From: Anagrus nilaparvatae
Lineage: Eukaryota; Arthropoda; Insecta; Hymenoptera; Mymaridae
Direction of reading: 5' to 3'
Length of the DNA stretch: 64,000 bases
Assembly (NCBI GenBank): GCA_022575985.1
Contig: JAKSXM010000132.1
Span: 6,076,001-6,140,000, forward strand
Below, in pieces: positions 23,492-34,661 of the stretch (position 1 is the stretch's first letter; every line of letters starts with the position of its first letter). The position numbers were made by a program, and so were the translations under genes. The notes under the pieces were generated by a model. The model had not been told where the DNA came from. It ran no database searches and saw nothing but the letters and a program-made list of their open reading frames with translations.

Positions 23492-23724
23492 TGGCCATAA
23501 CTAGATAATAATTTGCCAATAAGTGCTTAAAATGGCAAGTATACCAAATGCTAGCCATAATAAGATAATAATTTGCCCATCAATGTATAAATTTGCAAAT
23601 ATCAATAATTATGCTATCATAATTTGATCATATATGATTTTCTATGGTAAATTATAGTATTTATCAGCATTTGGTATATTGCTATTTTATGCATTTATTA
23701 GCAAATTATATTCTAGTTATGGCT
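23492..23724. repeat. MITE-like imperfect palindrome
   Basis: Left arm GGCCATAACTAG...ACCAAATGCT and right arm AGCATTTGGTAT...CTAGTTATGGCT are reverse complements with scattered mismatches over most of the element. No coding capacity and no clear target duplication. Confidence 0.75.
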
Positions 23725-23745
23725 ATTACACAGGCAATGATTAAT

Positions 23746-23858
23746 AATTAATTAATTAATTATTTTAAACGACCTTGACGAACAAACAAATCCTTAGATT
23801 CGAAAACTCACATTTTGTTTGTTCGTCAAGGTCGTTTAAAATAATTAATTAATTAATT
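23746..23858. repeat. Near-perfect 45-bp-arm hairpin
   Basis: Arms 23746-23790 and 23814-23858 pair (core TTTTAAACGACCTTGACGAA) around a 23-nt loop. Pairing is essentially perfect by eye. Confidence 0.9.
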
Positions 23859-24059
23859 TAATAAAAATGAACGTATAAATATATAAAGATTAATAATATT
23901 TAAATCATGCGCGGGCACAATACTGGCCATAATAATAATTTATATGTTCAAAATTTATTTAAATTTTTCAAAAGATGGAAACTTAATTTTTGAAATATTT
24001 TAAAATATGATCAGGTATAACATAATTAATTTTTTTTTCAGCAGAATCAAGAAAAAAAT

Positions 24060-25258
24060 ATGGACTGCGATAATTACAGCATAAGCTGTAAAACCAAACA
24101 ATTGATTTCCTTTATAAAACAAATCCAATTGAAGAATGAATGCGCAGGAGAATGGCACCTAAATAAATCATTAAAAGTCAACGAAAAATTTCTAAAAGCA
24201 TTAGCCAAAATCATGGTAGTGAACTCAAATTTGGTATGTGCGGCTGTAACTGTATACAAAAATAAAATTTTAATTTCTCCTGGTAAAAAAACAAGATTAG
24301 ACGAAAAAAAATAACGAATCAATTGATCAAAATAACCAAATTAAAACATTTATACAAAATTTAAAAAATAATTGTATTATAAAGAAGACTAATGACTACA
24401 TACTAGAAAATTTTGATTATATTTTCAATTCAATATTAGTAAAACAAGAGTTAAAATCCATGGCTGATAAAATTAAAAATATTGCAGAAAAAAAACAACC
24501 ATCCAAAATTTATAGAACTTACATCAACGAACTTTATGAAAAACTAGACAAGGGAATATCAAAATCGGAAGGTGAAATAAAAAAAATTTATAAATCACTA
24601 AATTTTGTATGTGATATAAATTTTCTGAAATTAAATAAGTTAAGCAAAAAAAATCTAAAAGAAATCCGGAGATGGACCAAAAAACCGATTAATCAAGGAG
24701 GAAAATTGATTCAAATAAATGAACTGAATAACTTACAATTTTTTTTATTGAGTTCTATAAAGAGAATCAGAAATGATTCTTTCGAATTTCATGATACGGT
24801 TAAATCTTCCAAAAGAGTAGAAAAATGGGAAGAGTTTCTACCTTTATTAAAAAATAATGATGTTGAAAAAGTTGTTACAATATTAAACAACTCAACACAC
24901 GCAGAGATGAGCGTTATAAATTATATTTACGACAGAGAAAATTATAATAAAAAATTCAAAAATCCTAGAAGAATTTTCATAGGCATTTCAAAACTTACTT
25001 GTATTCTATGCCAGTTATCTATTGAATTTATCAATAAAATTTCTAAAAATATAATTTTCATCACACCGGGGAATCATGGAAAAATTTATATAAAATGGCA
25101 TAGCCCTTTGAAGAAAGACAAAAATTTTTTAAAATGGATGCTTCACGAAATAGCTTAACGTTGTCAGAAGGGATTATTCACCAATAATCCAAGTTCCAGA
25201 GAAAGTTCAGGATCCATATCAAGTTCGCCCAATTCAAATTATTCTGAAAAGAATTCAG
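24060..25258 (+). pseudogene. OTT_1508-like deaminase-domain gene, first exon (broken)
   Basis: From the ATG at 24060. The first 84 codons run to a poly-A run (about 24304-24311) where the frame shifts by one. The downstream frame is open to a TAA at 25156-25158 and then continues in the same frame with a Ser-rich tail to a splice donor CAG/GTAATA after 25258. The C-terminal half carries HAEMSVINYIYD, then IGISKLTCILC and NHGKIYIKWHSP. His-Ala-Glu plus Cys-x2-Cys are the zinc and catalytic residues of the deaminase fold. The I-G-I-S-K-L-x-C-x-L-C and H-G-K-x-Y patterns match the OTT_1508-like family, described from Rickettsiales bacteria and some eukaryotes. Function in this genome is unknown; the copy is disabled here. 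Confidence 0.75.
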
Positions 25259-25909
25259 GTAATATTATCAAAAATGATTTTTATTTATATAATTATGAAA
25301 AAAAAATTTCAATAAATTTACCGTAAACCTATTTTCATTTCAATTTTTCTGATTTTTAAATTTCAACCTGCCGCCGCTCAGCGCCTAAACCGAGCACTTT
25401 AGATTTGCAGAGTTGAAAAGGCCAATGAGAATAAAAAATTAGACCCTTTTCTAAAAGTAACTAATACGCACGCTGTTAAATAAAACATGTTTTTAATATT
25501 ATTTTTTTTACTGTGTTATCAAATATTTTAAAAATTATTTTAACTGTTTTTATACAATAATATACACCATGCTTATTGGAATAATAAATAGCTATTTTTT
25601 AAACAAGGGAAAAAATATTGTTTTATTTATTGTACAGACAGCATGCAATAGTCGAATTCCATGTTTGTCCCATGATATAAAACATATAGTTTTACATATA
25701 ATGAGCAAAAACCCGTCTCTCTAGGATAGGAAGTAGGCTTTTCTTGTCCAAGACATGTAAAAACATTTTCACCACTCTCTACTCCTTAATTAAAAATTAA
25801 TATACCTTAATAAAACCTTATACGCAAAATAGGTGTCCCATTTGTCCCACCCCTCTTTAGATCCGAGCCTGTTTTATTGATTAATAATTCATTATAATTA
25901 TGTTTATAG

Positions 25910-26277
25910 ATTTTGAATTAACGCCAGAAAATAAAGAATATGAAATTTAAAAAAAAATAGAGTATTTACAATCGCAACAAAAATATATTGGACAACTGAT
26001 TTTTACTCAACTAGAGAATTTAGGACTCTTACATAAAAAAATTAAATATTTAGAAATCCTGTCGCCAAATTCATTTGTAAGATTATCGTTGGTGGTAGAA
26101 GAAAAAAATTATAAAGAAGAACGAGAAAAAATGAAGACTTTAGAGAAGCATGGGATGTGTTTAAGTGAAAAAACAGAATGTTGTAATAATGGGCCCAAAA
26201 AACTCTCAGATAAAAAACAAATCTCCGCTCCTTTCTCTAAAAATGTGGCTGATTTCGCCTCAGTTTTTGAAAATAAG
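25910..26277 (+). pseudogene. Deaminase-gene pseudogene, second exon
   Basis: An acceptor TTTATAG precedes 25910 and a donor AAG/GTGATT follows 26277. Its phase matches the preceding exon. One in-frame TAA (about 25949) is followed by a long open, charged frame (IEYLQSQQKYIGQLIFTQL ... EEREKMKTLEKHGMCLSEK). The C-terminal region has no domain that I recognise. Confidence 0.55.
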
Positions 26278-26338
26278 GTGATTTTTACTTTTTTTTGGTA
26301 TACATAAAATTAATTTATTAAATTTATAAAATCTTTAG

Positions 26339-26521
26339 ATTGCTCAACCAAACATAAATGAGACAACCTCTTATGCATCTTTTGCAAAAGATTGGGGTTA
26401 AACATCAAATAGAGAATCGGCAGCTGACGCGAGTCCAAGTCACTTGTCCAATCAAGATAAAGCTGCAGCAGAGCTAGAACGACTTAGGCATATAGAACAA
26501 GAAAGAAGACGCAAAGAAGCT
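26339..26521 (+). pseudogene. Deaminase-gene pseudogene, third exon
   Basis: Acceptor CTTTAG/ATTGCT and donor GCT/GTAAGT, phase 0 on both sides. One TAA interrupts it. The end encodes a charged helix, AAAELERLRHIEQERRRKEA. The next exon was not found within the window. Confidence 0.5.
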
Positions 26522-27274
26522 GTAAGTATTTATTTAATTATTTATAGTTACCAAAATTTCATAATTAAGAAAAAAGAGTATAACTCTACAATTTATAAAC
26601 AAAATTTAATTGTGTCAAAGAGAGTATTCAATAGTACATTTTTAACCAAGGGAGCAAAAATAAAGAATGGCCCAGAACACACGTAAATTAGCGGTAAACT
26701 GCGATCTGGGGTATTCTATTTTTGCTCCCATGGACAAAACGAAATTTTTCTTTCTCAGTGAGGAGAAAACGCGTTTTTTTGGATCTCGTTGCGGGGCAAA
26801 AAAAGTGTTTTCGACCCGCGAGGAAGAAAAAAAATTTTAGTTACATTTTTTATTACATAAAAAAACTCCTTGAAGATTTAGCTATAGAGCATTCACGGTG
26901 AGCAAAAACGATACAAAAATCGTAACCTTATCAGCATTTCGGAGTTCTCTAATTACCGACATTTTCTATGGGGAATCTAGTAAATTAGGGCTGATTTGGG
27001 CTAATCGGTTTCTGATTGCCTGAAGCCAAAAAGCAATTTAAAAAATTTTCCTCTAACAGAAAATTAACATGGAACATGTTCATTAGATGGGGTATTTGAA
27101 AAAGTCCGGCTCGGAAGGGGGGGGGGGGTTGAAAAATTGATGTTTTTAGGGGGGTTGAGAAAGTGACGTTTTTAGTGGGGGGGGGGTGAAATCGACTTAG
27201 AATATTTTCGATTTAGGGACCTTTGGTGTAGAAGTACTTAGGGAGCCATTTTTGCGAAGCTAAGGGGTCAATCA
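26522..27274. other. Spacer with inverted repeat and G-runs
   Basis: CCAAGGGAGCAAAAATA (about 26647) and TATTTTTGCTCCCATGG (about 26720) form a roughly 90-bp hairpin unit. G-runs at 27117-27127 and 27178-27187 belong to the short dispersed G-run repeat (followed by GACTTAGAATATTTT). No gene seen. Confidence 0.6.
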
Positions 27275-27590
27275 TTTAGGTTATCATAATTTTTTTCTCA
27301 AAATTAAAAAAACAAAAAAATTAAAAAAACTGCAATATTTTTTTTTTGGGTGTAATACTTCTTTTAATTCCATGAAAGTACTATCTTGTTTAATTATTAT
27401 CCAATGAATTACGTTAGATTTTATTTTGAAAAAAATAGATTTAGTTCAATACATAAATTTTCTTTTAACTTTTAAAAGTTAATAGAAATGAATGTATGAT
27501 TGCATGGTTGTAATCAGTGATATCTGTGGCATATTGAAGTATTTAGCTCACTGTTTGAGGAACCTTAGTGGCAGCTAGTTGGCAGGGTAT
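27275..27590 (+). repeat. Truncated copy of AT-rich higher-order repeat
   Basis: About 310 bp matching the last sub-unit and 3' end of the 2926-4812 element, ending TTTGAGGAACCTTAGTGGC and AGCTAGTTGGCAGGGTATTT. Confidence 0.85.
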
Positions 27591-29039
27591 TTATTAGATG
27601 CTAGACTCACAAGAGTAACAAATAACAGGGAAGATCTGGAATTTTTAATAATCATTACCTTTCAAGAAAAAGATAACTGCACCATAGCATCAATGGGAAA
27701 ATTATTTCTTACACATCATTCTATTATTTGGAAAATATTACAAAAACATTCTTTATATTAACATATTAAACAACGGCCACTTCTTCCTGGGAGCAATCGT
27801 CACTGGTTCAATCGATTAGTTTACTGTAACGCACTTAACATAATGATTATTTAAATCTTTTTATTTCCGATTTTTATATTTTGGACTGGGGAATGTTGTT
27901 TAATATTTATAATAAAACCATATGGAGGAAAATTTACATCATCGTTTTGCAGTAAGATATGCTAAATTTCAGAATCAATAGATTGTATAAGCATATGGTG
28001 CGGAGTATTTGCTAATGATATTGTAAGTACAATTTGTATGGCTTGCCAAGGTAGAAATTTTGAGCAAATCATGCGGTAATGTAGACAAAATAAGTAAGCA
28101 TAAGTGATAAATGTTGTGAGTTTCTACGCGGGTGAATTTAAATTATATAAATAAAAATAATTTATATTTTAAATTGATCCCGCTATAGTCAATAAAATAA
28201 AGTTTAATAAATTTGTAAGTCCGAATTATTAGGTGAAGTCAACTTTTGTAGAATATTTTATTAAAAGGAAATTAAAAAAAAATACATTAAATAATAATAA
28301 GTGAAAAGATATTGTTTTATTTTCTCAAAACTTTTTTCTTTCAATTTTTTTATTTAGCTAGCTAAGTCAAAATTTTAATAGAACTCCCCATATATAACAC
28401 AAAATATAATATAACACAAAAATCTGGAAATAAAAAATTTTTATATTAATTTGTCAATTGTTAATAGCTATCGCTTTCTTAGTATCTTTTATGTTTTATT
28501 TAAATTTTTTGGGTTAATCGAACCCCTTACTTTTGTCAAACAAATATATTGCTATATACTCAATCTGAATATTTTTTATTAATAATTTTTTCTATAAACA
28601 AGCTTGTCACGATCACACCACACTCATACAACAAAATCACCTGAATTATATAGAAAATAATTATGTACTTTTATTTTTAGAGTATCGATACTACTACATT
28701 ATGTTATTGAATATCGGTTGTCAGATTTTACTTCTTCTTAATACCTTCTGTCGTTGAATATATATGTTGTGATATTGAAAATTTAGTATCCTAATGACCA
28801 AACAGCATTAGTTACCAGTTGATACTTGGATGTCATTCCTTTATTATCATTTGAAGACTAGGAATATAATTTTTGTTCCGATACAGTAGTTATGATGGTA
28901 TTTTACACATGACCATGTAAAGGAAACCTCGAGTTGGCCAGTCCTCGATGCTCCTGTGTCTGAATGTTTTTGTTATTAAATATTATTAAAAAAAAAAAAG
29001 GAAGGAAAAAGGATGAGGAAAAGTGAGGTTATTATTATT
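27591..29039. other. AT-rich spacer, nothing recognisable
   Basis: Short frames only. A poly-A/G-rich stretch at 28988-29025 may mark a decayed retroelement tail. Confidence 0.6.
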
Positions 29040-29075
29040 TAATCTTTATTAAAAAACCTTGACTTGAGTCGTTTG

Positions 29076-29161
29076 TCTGAGCAGCGCGTCCTTTACGTTT
29101 TATTTATTTGTGCCTGCCCTGAAAAGGGCAGGGCTTATGAGGTTTGCTGTCGCTGCTCAGA
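29076..29161. repeat. Nested hairpin
   Basis: Outer arms TCTGAGCAGCG and CGCTGCTCAGA enclose a second stem GCCCTGAAAAGGGC (about 29117-29130). It resembles structured retroelement 3' ends such as the ACCCCTTCTCTGAAGGGG near 59725, but no partner ORF is nearby. Confidence 0.6.
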
Positions 29162-29165
29162 ATAA

Positions 29166-30480
29166 AAATATAAGAAAAATATCCACACTCACACACACAA
29201 TCACACAAAATAAATCAAAAGATACCTGGATTTCTTACACTGACTGGACCACGTCCAGTCACGGCTTATAAGCCCACTGTTTGCACGCTACAGGTGCGTT
29301 GTCCCTTGGCCAAGTACAAAAATTTCAATATTCTCACCAGGTATTTCCACAAAACAAATCCTATTTCCAGTCACAGACACACTCAAACGACGTTGAATTT
29401 CAAAAATGATGAACAGCTCTAGCAGTAGCTTCCTCAGGAAAAATTCTCTAGGTGGACCAGCAAAACTATATGCGCACAGCACAACCTCTAAAAAGAGAAT
29501 GAGACGCTTGGAGCAACCGAAGCCTAAAGGGACGCCACCACTCTCTATCTCTTTCCACGCGCGCGTTCATTGGCCGAAAATAAAGTTACTATACTAGGGA
29601 CTTATTCTTGTAAAACACGAATTTATTATTTTTTAAAATTTAATAAAATAAATAGACGCGAATATTAAATATTTTTTAACTTGAATCGCGAAATAAAGAA
29701 ATTATACTATGATTAATTGTAATCATACAATTCATGTTATTTTTATTGTTATAATTTGGTATAATTCTTATGGCATTACCGGTCGGTGACGCCATCTTCC
29801 CGATTCAACGAGAACTCGTCTTGCCCTACTGCTCTTTGCAATAGGAAAATACGTGCTCTCGAAAATCGGGGTATATTTTGAACGAAAATTAGAAATATTT
29901 GTTAACAGTTTTCTATTCTAAAGAAACCAAATATACTTCTTCGTACTCCAGATGTTGATTTAACTACAGATGAATGGATAGTTTCCAATCTTGTTAAATC
30001 ATCATGACCATTACATCCTGGTAAGCAATCTCCCATATGAACCGCTATATAGATAACATGTAATATTTGCTTTCTATTTCTTTTTTTTAATATTTAATTT
30101 ATTTTAAAATACAAAATACACACTCTTTACATAATTACATATAATATCCATACATACACACATGTTTTATTTCCATGACTTTAAATTGCATGTTTTAATA
30201 ATTTAATTGTAAAAATATGAGAACTTATCCCTATTGAGCGTATGAAAATTTATAATTCTTGCAAATAAGTGGCATAGAAGTTTAGATGTTTATCAGGAGT
30301 CATGATGCACAATTCATTTACAAAAATGGAAAATTATTAGGAAAAAAACGAGCAGGCTATTTCCTTTTGATTTTTTTCCAAGATTTTTCTAATTAATCTA
30401 ACCTTACGTGAAATTACTTTTTTGCCTTTACTCGAAGAATATGAATTAATTATTGATAGGAAGTTATTTTATCGATAAAG
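29166..30480. other. Spacer, no firm gene
   Basis: A GC-richer patch at 29240-29590 has short frames on both strands without recognisable domains. At 29928-30020 a coding-like stretch (TPDVDLTTDEWIVSNLV) lies between an AG acceptor-like site and CTG/GTAAGC. It has one stop and could be a decayed exon. Confidence 0.4.
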
Positions 30481-31125
30481 AGATTATAAATTATAGAATC
30501 ATCAACGGAAGATGACAGGAAGATGACAGTTAAGATGACCTTGCAGATAAATTTGAATATTTAGACGATTATTCATCTGAATATTCAGATGAGGACTCTG
30601 ATCAGGATTCTTAGGATAATTTAAAAAATTCTGGAATAAATGATAGATCATCTTTTTATTATAGAGACATCAATGCTTTCAAACTTTGAAAAAGAGAAAA
30701 GGAATACCAATCGCTTTAAAGATTAAGTATTATAGAAGAAAAAAAATTAAAAGAGGAGAGAAAACCAACATATACATTAAGACCAATTAACAAAAAAAAT
30801 CAAACAAATGAGTATGAGTGAACATTCATACATAGACTCGATATTAGAAGTTTTATCTTATGTACAAATGCATATATTTCATTACCGCGCATTTTTTAAC
30901 GGTTCTCCAATAGCTCGGTTGAAAAAACTGTTTCCCTTTCCTTTTAAAATCTTTGAAATAAGGGATATTTTAAATAACTGCCTACTCCTTTGTTATTATA
31001 AAGAATCAAATAGAGTTTATATATCTAATACTATAGATATACAAAAATATAAAAAAATATGCATGATTATCAATTTGCATTCATATTATATCATTTTTAC
31101 AGAGAAAATGTTATTATAATAAATT
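30481..31125 (+). other. Decayed coding-like stretch
   Basis: An acidic, Ser-rich frame (DDYSSEYSDEDSDQDS near 30570) and later a lysine-rich frame are split by stops and shifts. A 103-codon frame at 30808-31119 starts MSMSEHSYIDSILEV. I recognise no family; an ORF remnant of a transposon is one possibility. Confidence 0.3.
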
Positions 31126-31129
31126 TATA

Positions 31130-31545
31130 AAAAACGCCCTGGTTTTGCAGTGGGCAACTGGGGTAAGGGTGCTTATCTCCGCAATTCCAACATTCTCTGA
31201 TGGGTGCTTCAACATGCACCATTTTTCCTTCCATTTCGTGCCATCCCACGGCGACAATGTCTGCGTCCGCCACAATAAAAACGCTTTTTGCTAGATGGTG
31301 ATAAGGAAGAAGGAGTAGTAGTGGCCATTATTTTTATTTTTGGCTGAGCTTGTCTGATAAGCTGTGGAACTGATGGTACTGGCTATACCTGTTGCATTGT
31401 TGGTGGTGCAGGTCCATGGGATGCTTGGTGATCTATGCCTATTGGTTGCGGTAATATCATCCCTGGCTAATGTGGAGCTATTGGCCATATACGCTGATTT
31501 ATTGGTGGCTGGTATTGTTGTTGCAAGTTACAAAAACATGGAAAT
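31130..31545 (-). pseudogene. Gag-like fragment with zinc knuckle
   Basis: On the minus strand a Gln/Pro-rich segment (QQQYQPPINQRIWPI, then GPAPPTMQQ) is followed in a shifted frame by RECWNCGDKHPYPSCPLQ. The latter is a CX2CX4HX4C zinc knuckle as found in retroelement Gag proteins. Several frame breaks. It is unlike the R1-type knuckles nearby, so it comes from a different, probably LTR-type, element. Confidence 0.5.
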
Positions 31546-31606
31546 AGCCCCTTATAATAGACTCTCAATGCGCCTTCAAAAGAAACTCGGCCCAGAGCCT
31601 CTCTAA

Positions 31607-31693
31607 GAACTCGCGAAACGCGCGTTCGCTCCGACACGTGACAAACATATGTTCATTAGGCCTCGATGCGAACGCGCGTTTCCCGAGTTCAGT
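31607..31693. repeat. GC-rich palindrome
   Basis: GAACTCGCGAAACGCGCGTTCG and its near complement CGAACGCGCGTTTCCCGAGTTC flank about 43 bp. It is conspicuous in an AT-rich region and lies about 100 bp from the 3' limit of the R1-type derivative. Confidence 0.8.
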
Positions 31694-31926
31694 AGAGACG
31701 CGGACACTGTGCTTCTAAGGCTGAGTCCAGGCAAAGCGCTGAAAACCGCGCGTTCGGCAAAAACGTGCGATTAAACCCGCGGTTAACTATTTAACTATTA
31801 CACCAGTACACGCTTCTTTTACCCTTCCAGGGCCGTTTACGCGGCATAGAGGCATCGCAAGCTCCCCTCAGAAGAGCAGTTACCCTCTTGACGAGAGTCT
31901 CTGCCTCTCCCGGGGTGGTCGGTCCT

Positions 31927-32298
31927 CTATGCCAGGCTAGGATAGACGAGAACTCTTCCCAAAGATATTCCACAAATCTGTCCTCGTCCATCTTTGACAC
32001 ATTCCAGCCTAGTGGGCGCTTTTTGCCGATTAACGACCCTATCACGCACTTTGAAGGTGATGTAATTATGGTCGCTGCCATTGGCTCCATCCATCACCCT
32101 CCAACCGCCCACTCTTCCTGCCAACCCGGCCGAGGCAAAAATGACGTCAGGAATCGATTCAGCAAAGCCTGGCGTTACGTAGGTTGGATTGTTCCCAGAG
32201 TTCATGACCACCAGATCAGTTCTAGCGGCCATCTCTAGGATCAACGTTCCCCTACGGTTCGTGGACATTTTTCTGACTTGCGGCCTTGAACGCCACAT
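31927..32298 (-). pseudogene. Endonuclease-domain fragment fused to zinc-knuckle tail
   Basis: Contains TNRRGTLILEMAARTDLVV, NPTYVTPGF, SIPDVIFASAGLAGRVGGW and GSDHNYITFKV. These are the second half of the apurinic-type endonuclease domain, including the SDH motif, with the N-terminal catalytic Asn and Glu missing. The chimera cannot be a working endonuclease. Confidence 0.85.
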
Positions 32299-32406
32299 TT
32301 AAAACATTTAAAACGCAGTCCGAGCCCTCTTCTTTCCTTTTCCAGTAATAGTCCCTGATGCTTCCTGTATAGGGATATGGGGTTTTTGTTTTCCATTTAA
32401 AACCTC

Positions 32407-33015
32407 CTACTGCAGTTCAAAAATTGTCTTTAGCCTGGCTAAATATTTTTCAAACTGAGCTATGCCTTTTTTGACAGTCATATTACAGTTCTTCTGTACT
32501 TTGACTGAGTCTCTCATCTGAGTAATATCTCTCTCCATGTTTGCGTGGATTACAATGCACGCCCTGTTATATTTCTTTGACTCCCGAAGATATCTTTCCA
32601 TATTTTCTTCCTTCTTGCCTTCATCATCAAGCCCATCTTCGCTAACATTAGGCAACGAATATGACCTCTGGACCTTCAGAATAGAAGGCCGTATCAAGCT
32701 ATTGCTTGAACCTTTTTGGGCGCCACATTTTGCGCTTATATCACCTTCCATTGAGGATTTGCGGGAGGAATTTTCGACCTCTAGCCTAGTTAAGACTATC
32801 CTTGCCGTCTTTTCTTCAGCAGTTAGAGCTAGATGCTGTTGCTCTGTGGGCGTGATGTTCTGCCCTTGCTGCTGGGAAATGCTAAATTGGAGACCCCCAG
32901 AATCCGTGTCTCCGGCTCTGACCACCAAGGCTTTCACTTGATCAGAATCAGAGGTTGAAGTACCCTCTATAAGAGGGGTATCAACCTGGGGTAATTCATT
33001 GTATTTATCTAGCAT
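32407..33015 (-). pseudogene. R1-clade ORF1 N-terminal region
   Basis: 202 codons starting MLDKYNELPQVDTPLIEG, rich in Ser/Gln/Glu, with a predicted helical C-terminal stretch (KYNRACIVIHANMERD). In a complete element the basic/Gln-rich linker, the KPPEGKSYA motif and zinc knuckles would follow, as at 37060-38105. Here the ORF ends shortly before the deletion junction. It is intact in this copy; the plus-strand copy has one stop. Confidence 0.8.
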
Positions 33016-34082
33016 TGTTCATAAAATAAGCCTGTGTCCCTGGACAAAGGGCCCTTAGTTAGGTAAGAGTACCCTTCAGAGATTTATTGAAGGATTTACG
33101 TTAGTCGCTGACAGAGAGTATCTATCAGCTTCCAGCGTCCATTCAGTAATAATAGTCCTACAGATCGGGGGGGTTTCACCACCATGTCTGATGGCATCAC
33201 ATACAATTATTAATCCGACGCGAGGGAACACCAATCCTCAATCTAACAGTTGAAGTGTTTCCACCTCCATATTTGCTACCATTCCACAATGTTTTATACC
33301 CGTCATGGAACAGGTCAGGTATCGATCAGTGGAATCATGAGGAGGGCTGATGTCAGATTTTACTCTGGAACCAGACGACATTGATTCCATAGGTAGACCC
33401 CCTACAGATTGGAGAATTGCTCCTCCTTGTCTGATGACAGTGCCACTTCCCAATAACCCATCACCGTCACATATTACTAAACCAGAAAAAAAACAACCAA
33501 CAGTCATGATTTAGCGGGACTCGAGACTAACTTCAGTCGGCTACGTCGCTGTGCTCGAGGTAGAATTCTCCCATGCTAAGAGCCAATACGTCAGGTCTAA
33601 AGCAACCCTGTATGTGGCTTAAATCGCACTTAAGTTGGAGAAAACCTTGGAGCCCCTTTAATGTGCCTCCTCCTCAAGGATAGTTTTAGGATAGCAGTCT
33701 GCGGCTGCATGCTTGTCAAGAATGCTCGAGGGAAAGACAAGGCATAAAACCCGATTTATAGGGCAGCCTCAGTTATTCCAGAACCGCTTATAGGATAACT
33801 ATGAGCAGTCTGCGGCATTACTAACCAAGAACACATGGGGTACAGCATAGAACATGTCCCCGGAGAAATGCAAGGCATGAAACCCGATTTATAAGGCAGC
33901 CTCAGTTGTTCCAGAGAGCTATATCCTATATCCTTGATTCTAGTTCAACCTTGAAAAAAGGCGGCCTGAACCACCCTCCTCCTTCCTCAGCCTTATGAGG
34001 CTCTGGGTTTGGGACCGGTAGAGCGGAGTTAAATTAATTCATTAAAGTTAATTATATTAAAAATTCTATTAAAATCTAAATA

Positions 34083-34651
34083 TTAAGCTCTCAGATTTAC
34101 TTTTTTTATAGTATTTTTTGTAGTTGCAGTAGGATTTAATTGAGTATTTTTATGCTCTCTATTAAAGCATGGCAAGCACATAAAAGGACTACCCTCACAG
34201 GTATTGCAATATGTATATACTTTTGTTGTTAAATTTCCAACTTTTCCAGCTGACATTCCTGTTGATCTATAATTTGTATAACATATTGTACATCTCTTTT
34301 TTTTATTTTTGTTAAAAAATCCAATAGTCTCTAAAGTATGAAAATATCGCTTTCCCATTACTTCTACTATGTCATCATCATCTTCTTCTGCGTCATAAAG
34401 AAGGCCTCTAGCAACTTTTTCATGAAAATCTAAAATCGTTCTAATTTGATCAACTTTTTGTTTGTATAAAATATAGGCATTCACCATAGTCGAGGATGTT
34501 ATGAAATCAGAAATAATTTTCTCATACCATTTACTACTTCTCCTTAAAGCGTCATAGTAGGAAGATAATTGATCGCTCAAATCGACTCCTTTTTTTGCAA
34601 AATTGTAATCAATGACACAATGAGGTTTAACAAAACTAACTCGTTTTCAAG
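34083..34651 (-). pseudogene. piggyBac-like transposase, C-terminal fragment
   Basis: On the minus strand: KPHCVIDYNFAKKGVDLSDQ-type entry, then LSSYYDALRRSSKWYEKI, then a cysteine-rich end with CTICYTNYRSTG, YCNTCEGSPFMCLPCFNREH. The K-P-x-x-V-x-D-Y-N-x-x-x-x-G-V-D-x-S-D-Q motif contains the last catalytic Asp of piggyBac transposases, and the C-terminal Cys/His cluster is their TIR-binding cross-brace domain. The N-terminal two thirds are missing; the fragment is cut on its upstream side by the LTR element at 34662. Confidence 0.85.
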
Positions 34652-34661
34652 TTTTTTTGTG

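Larger units (their letters stand above)
23264..24059. other. Spacer with two foldback repeats
   Basis: Contains the 233-bp imperfect palindrome at 23492-23724 and the hairpin at 23746-23858 (listed separately). The rest is AT-rich. The block at 23295-23350 is related to the complement of 18150-18225. Confidence 0.7.
31800..34030 (-). mobile_element. R1-clade deletion derivative, minus copy
   Basis: Read on the minus strand: a long 5' UTR with internal sub-repeats (34030 to 33016); the N-terminal part of ORF1 (33015-32407); a junction; one zinc knuckle CFKCGVQGHKSEKC (about 32310); a direct fusion to the middle of the ORF2 endonuclease domain; and a stop of homology at 31801 in the start of the RT region. 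Comparison with 57150-57700 shows that about 530 bp spanning the knuckle/endonuclease boundary are gone. The part 33720-32063 is repeated almost exactly, in the opposite orientation, at 35381-37057. Confidence 0.88.
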
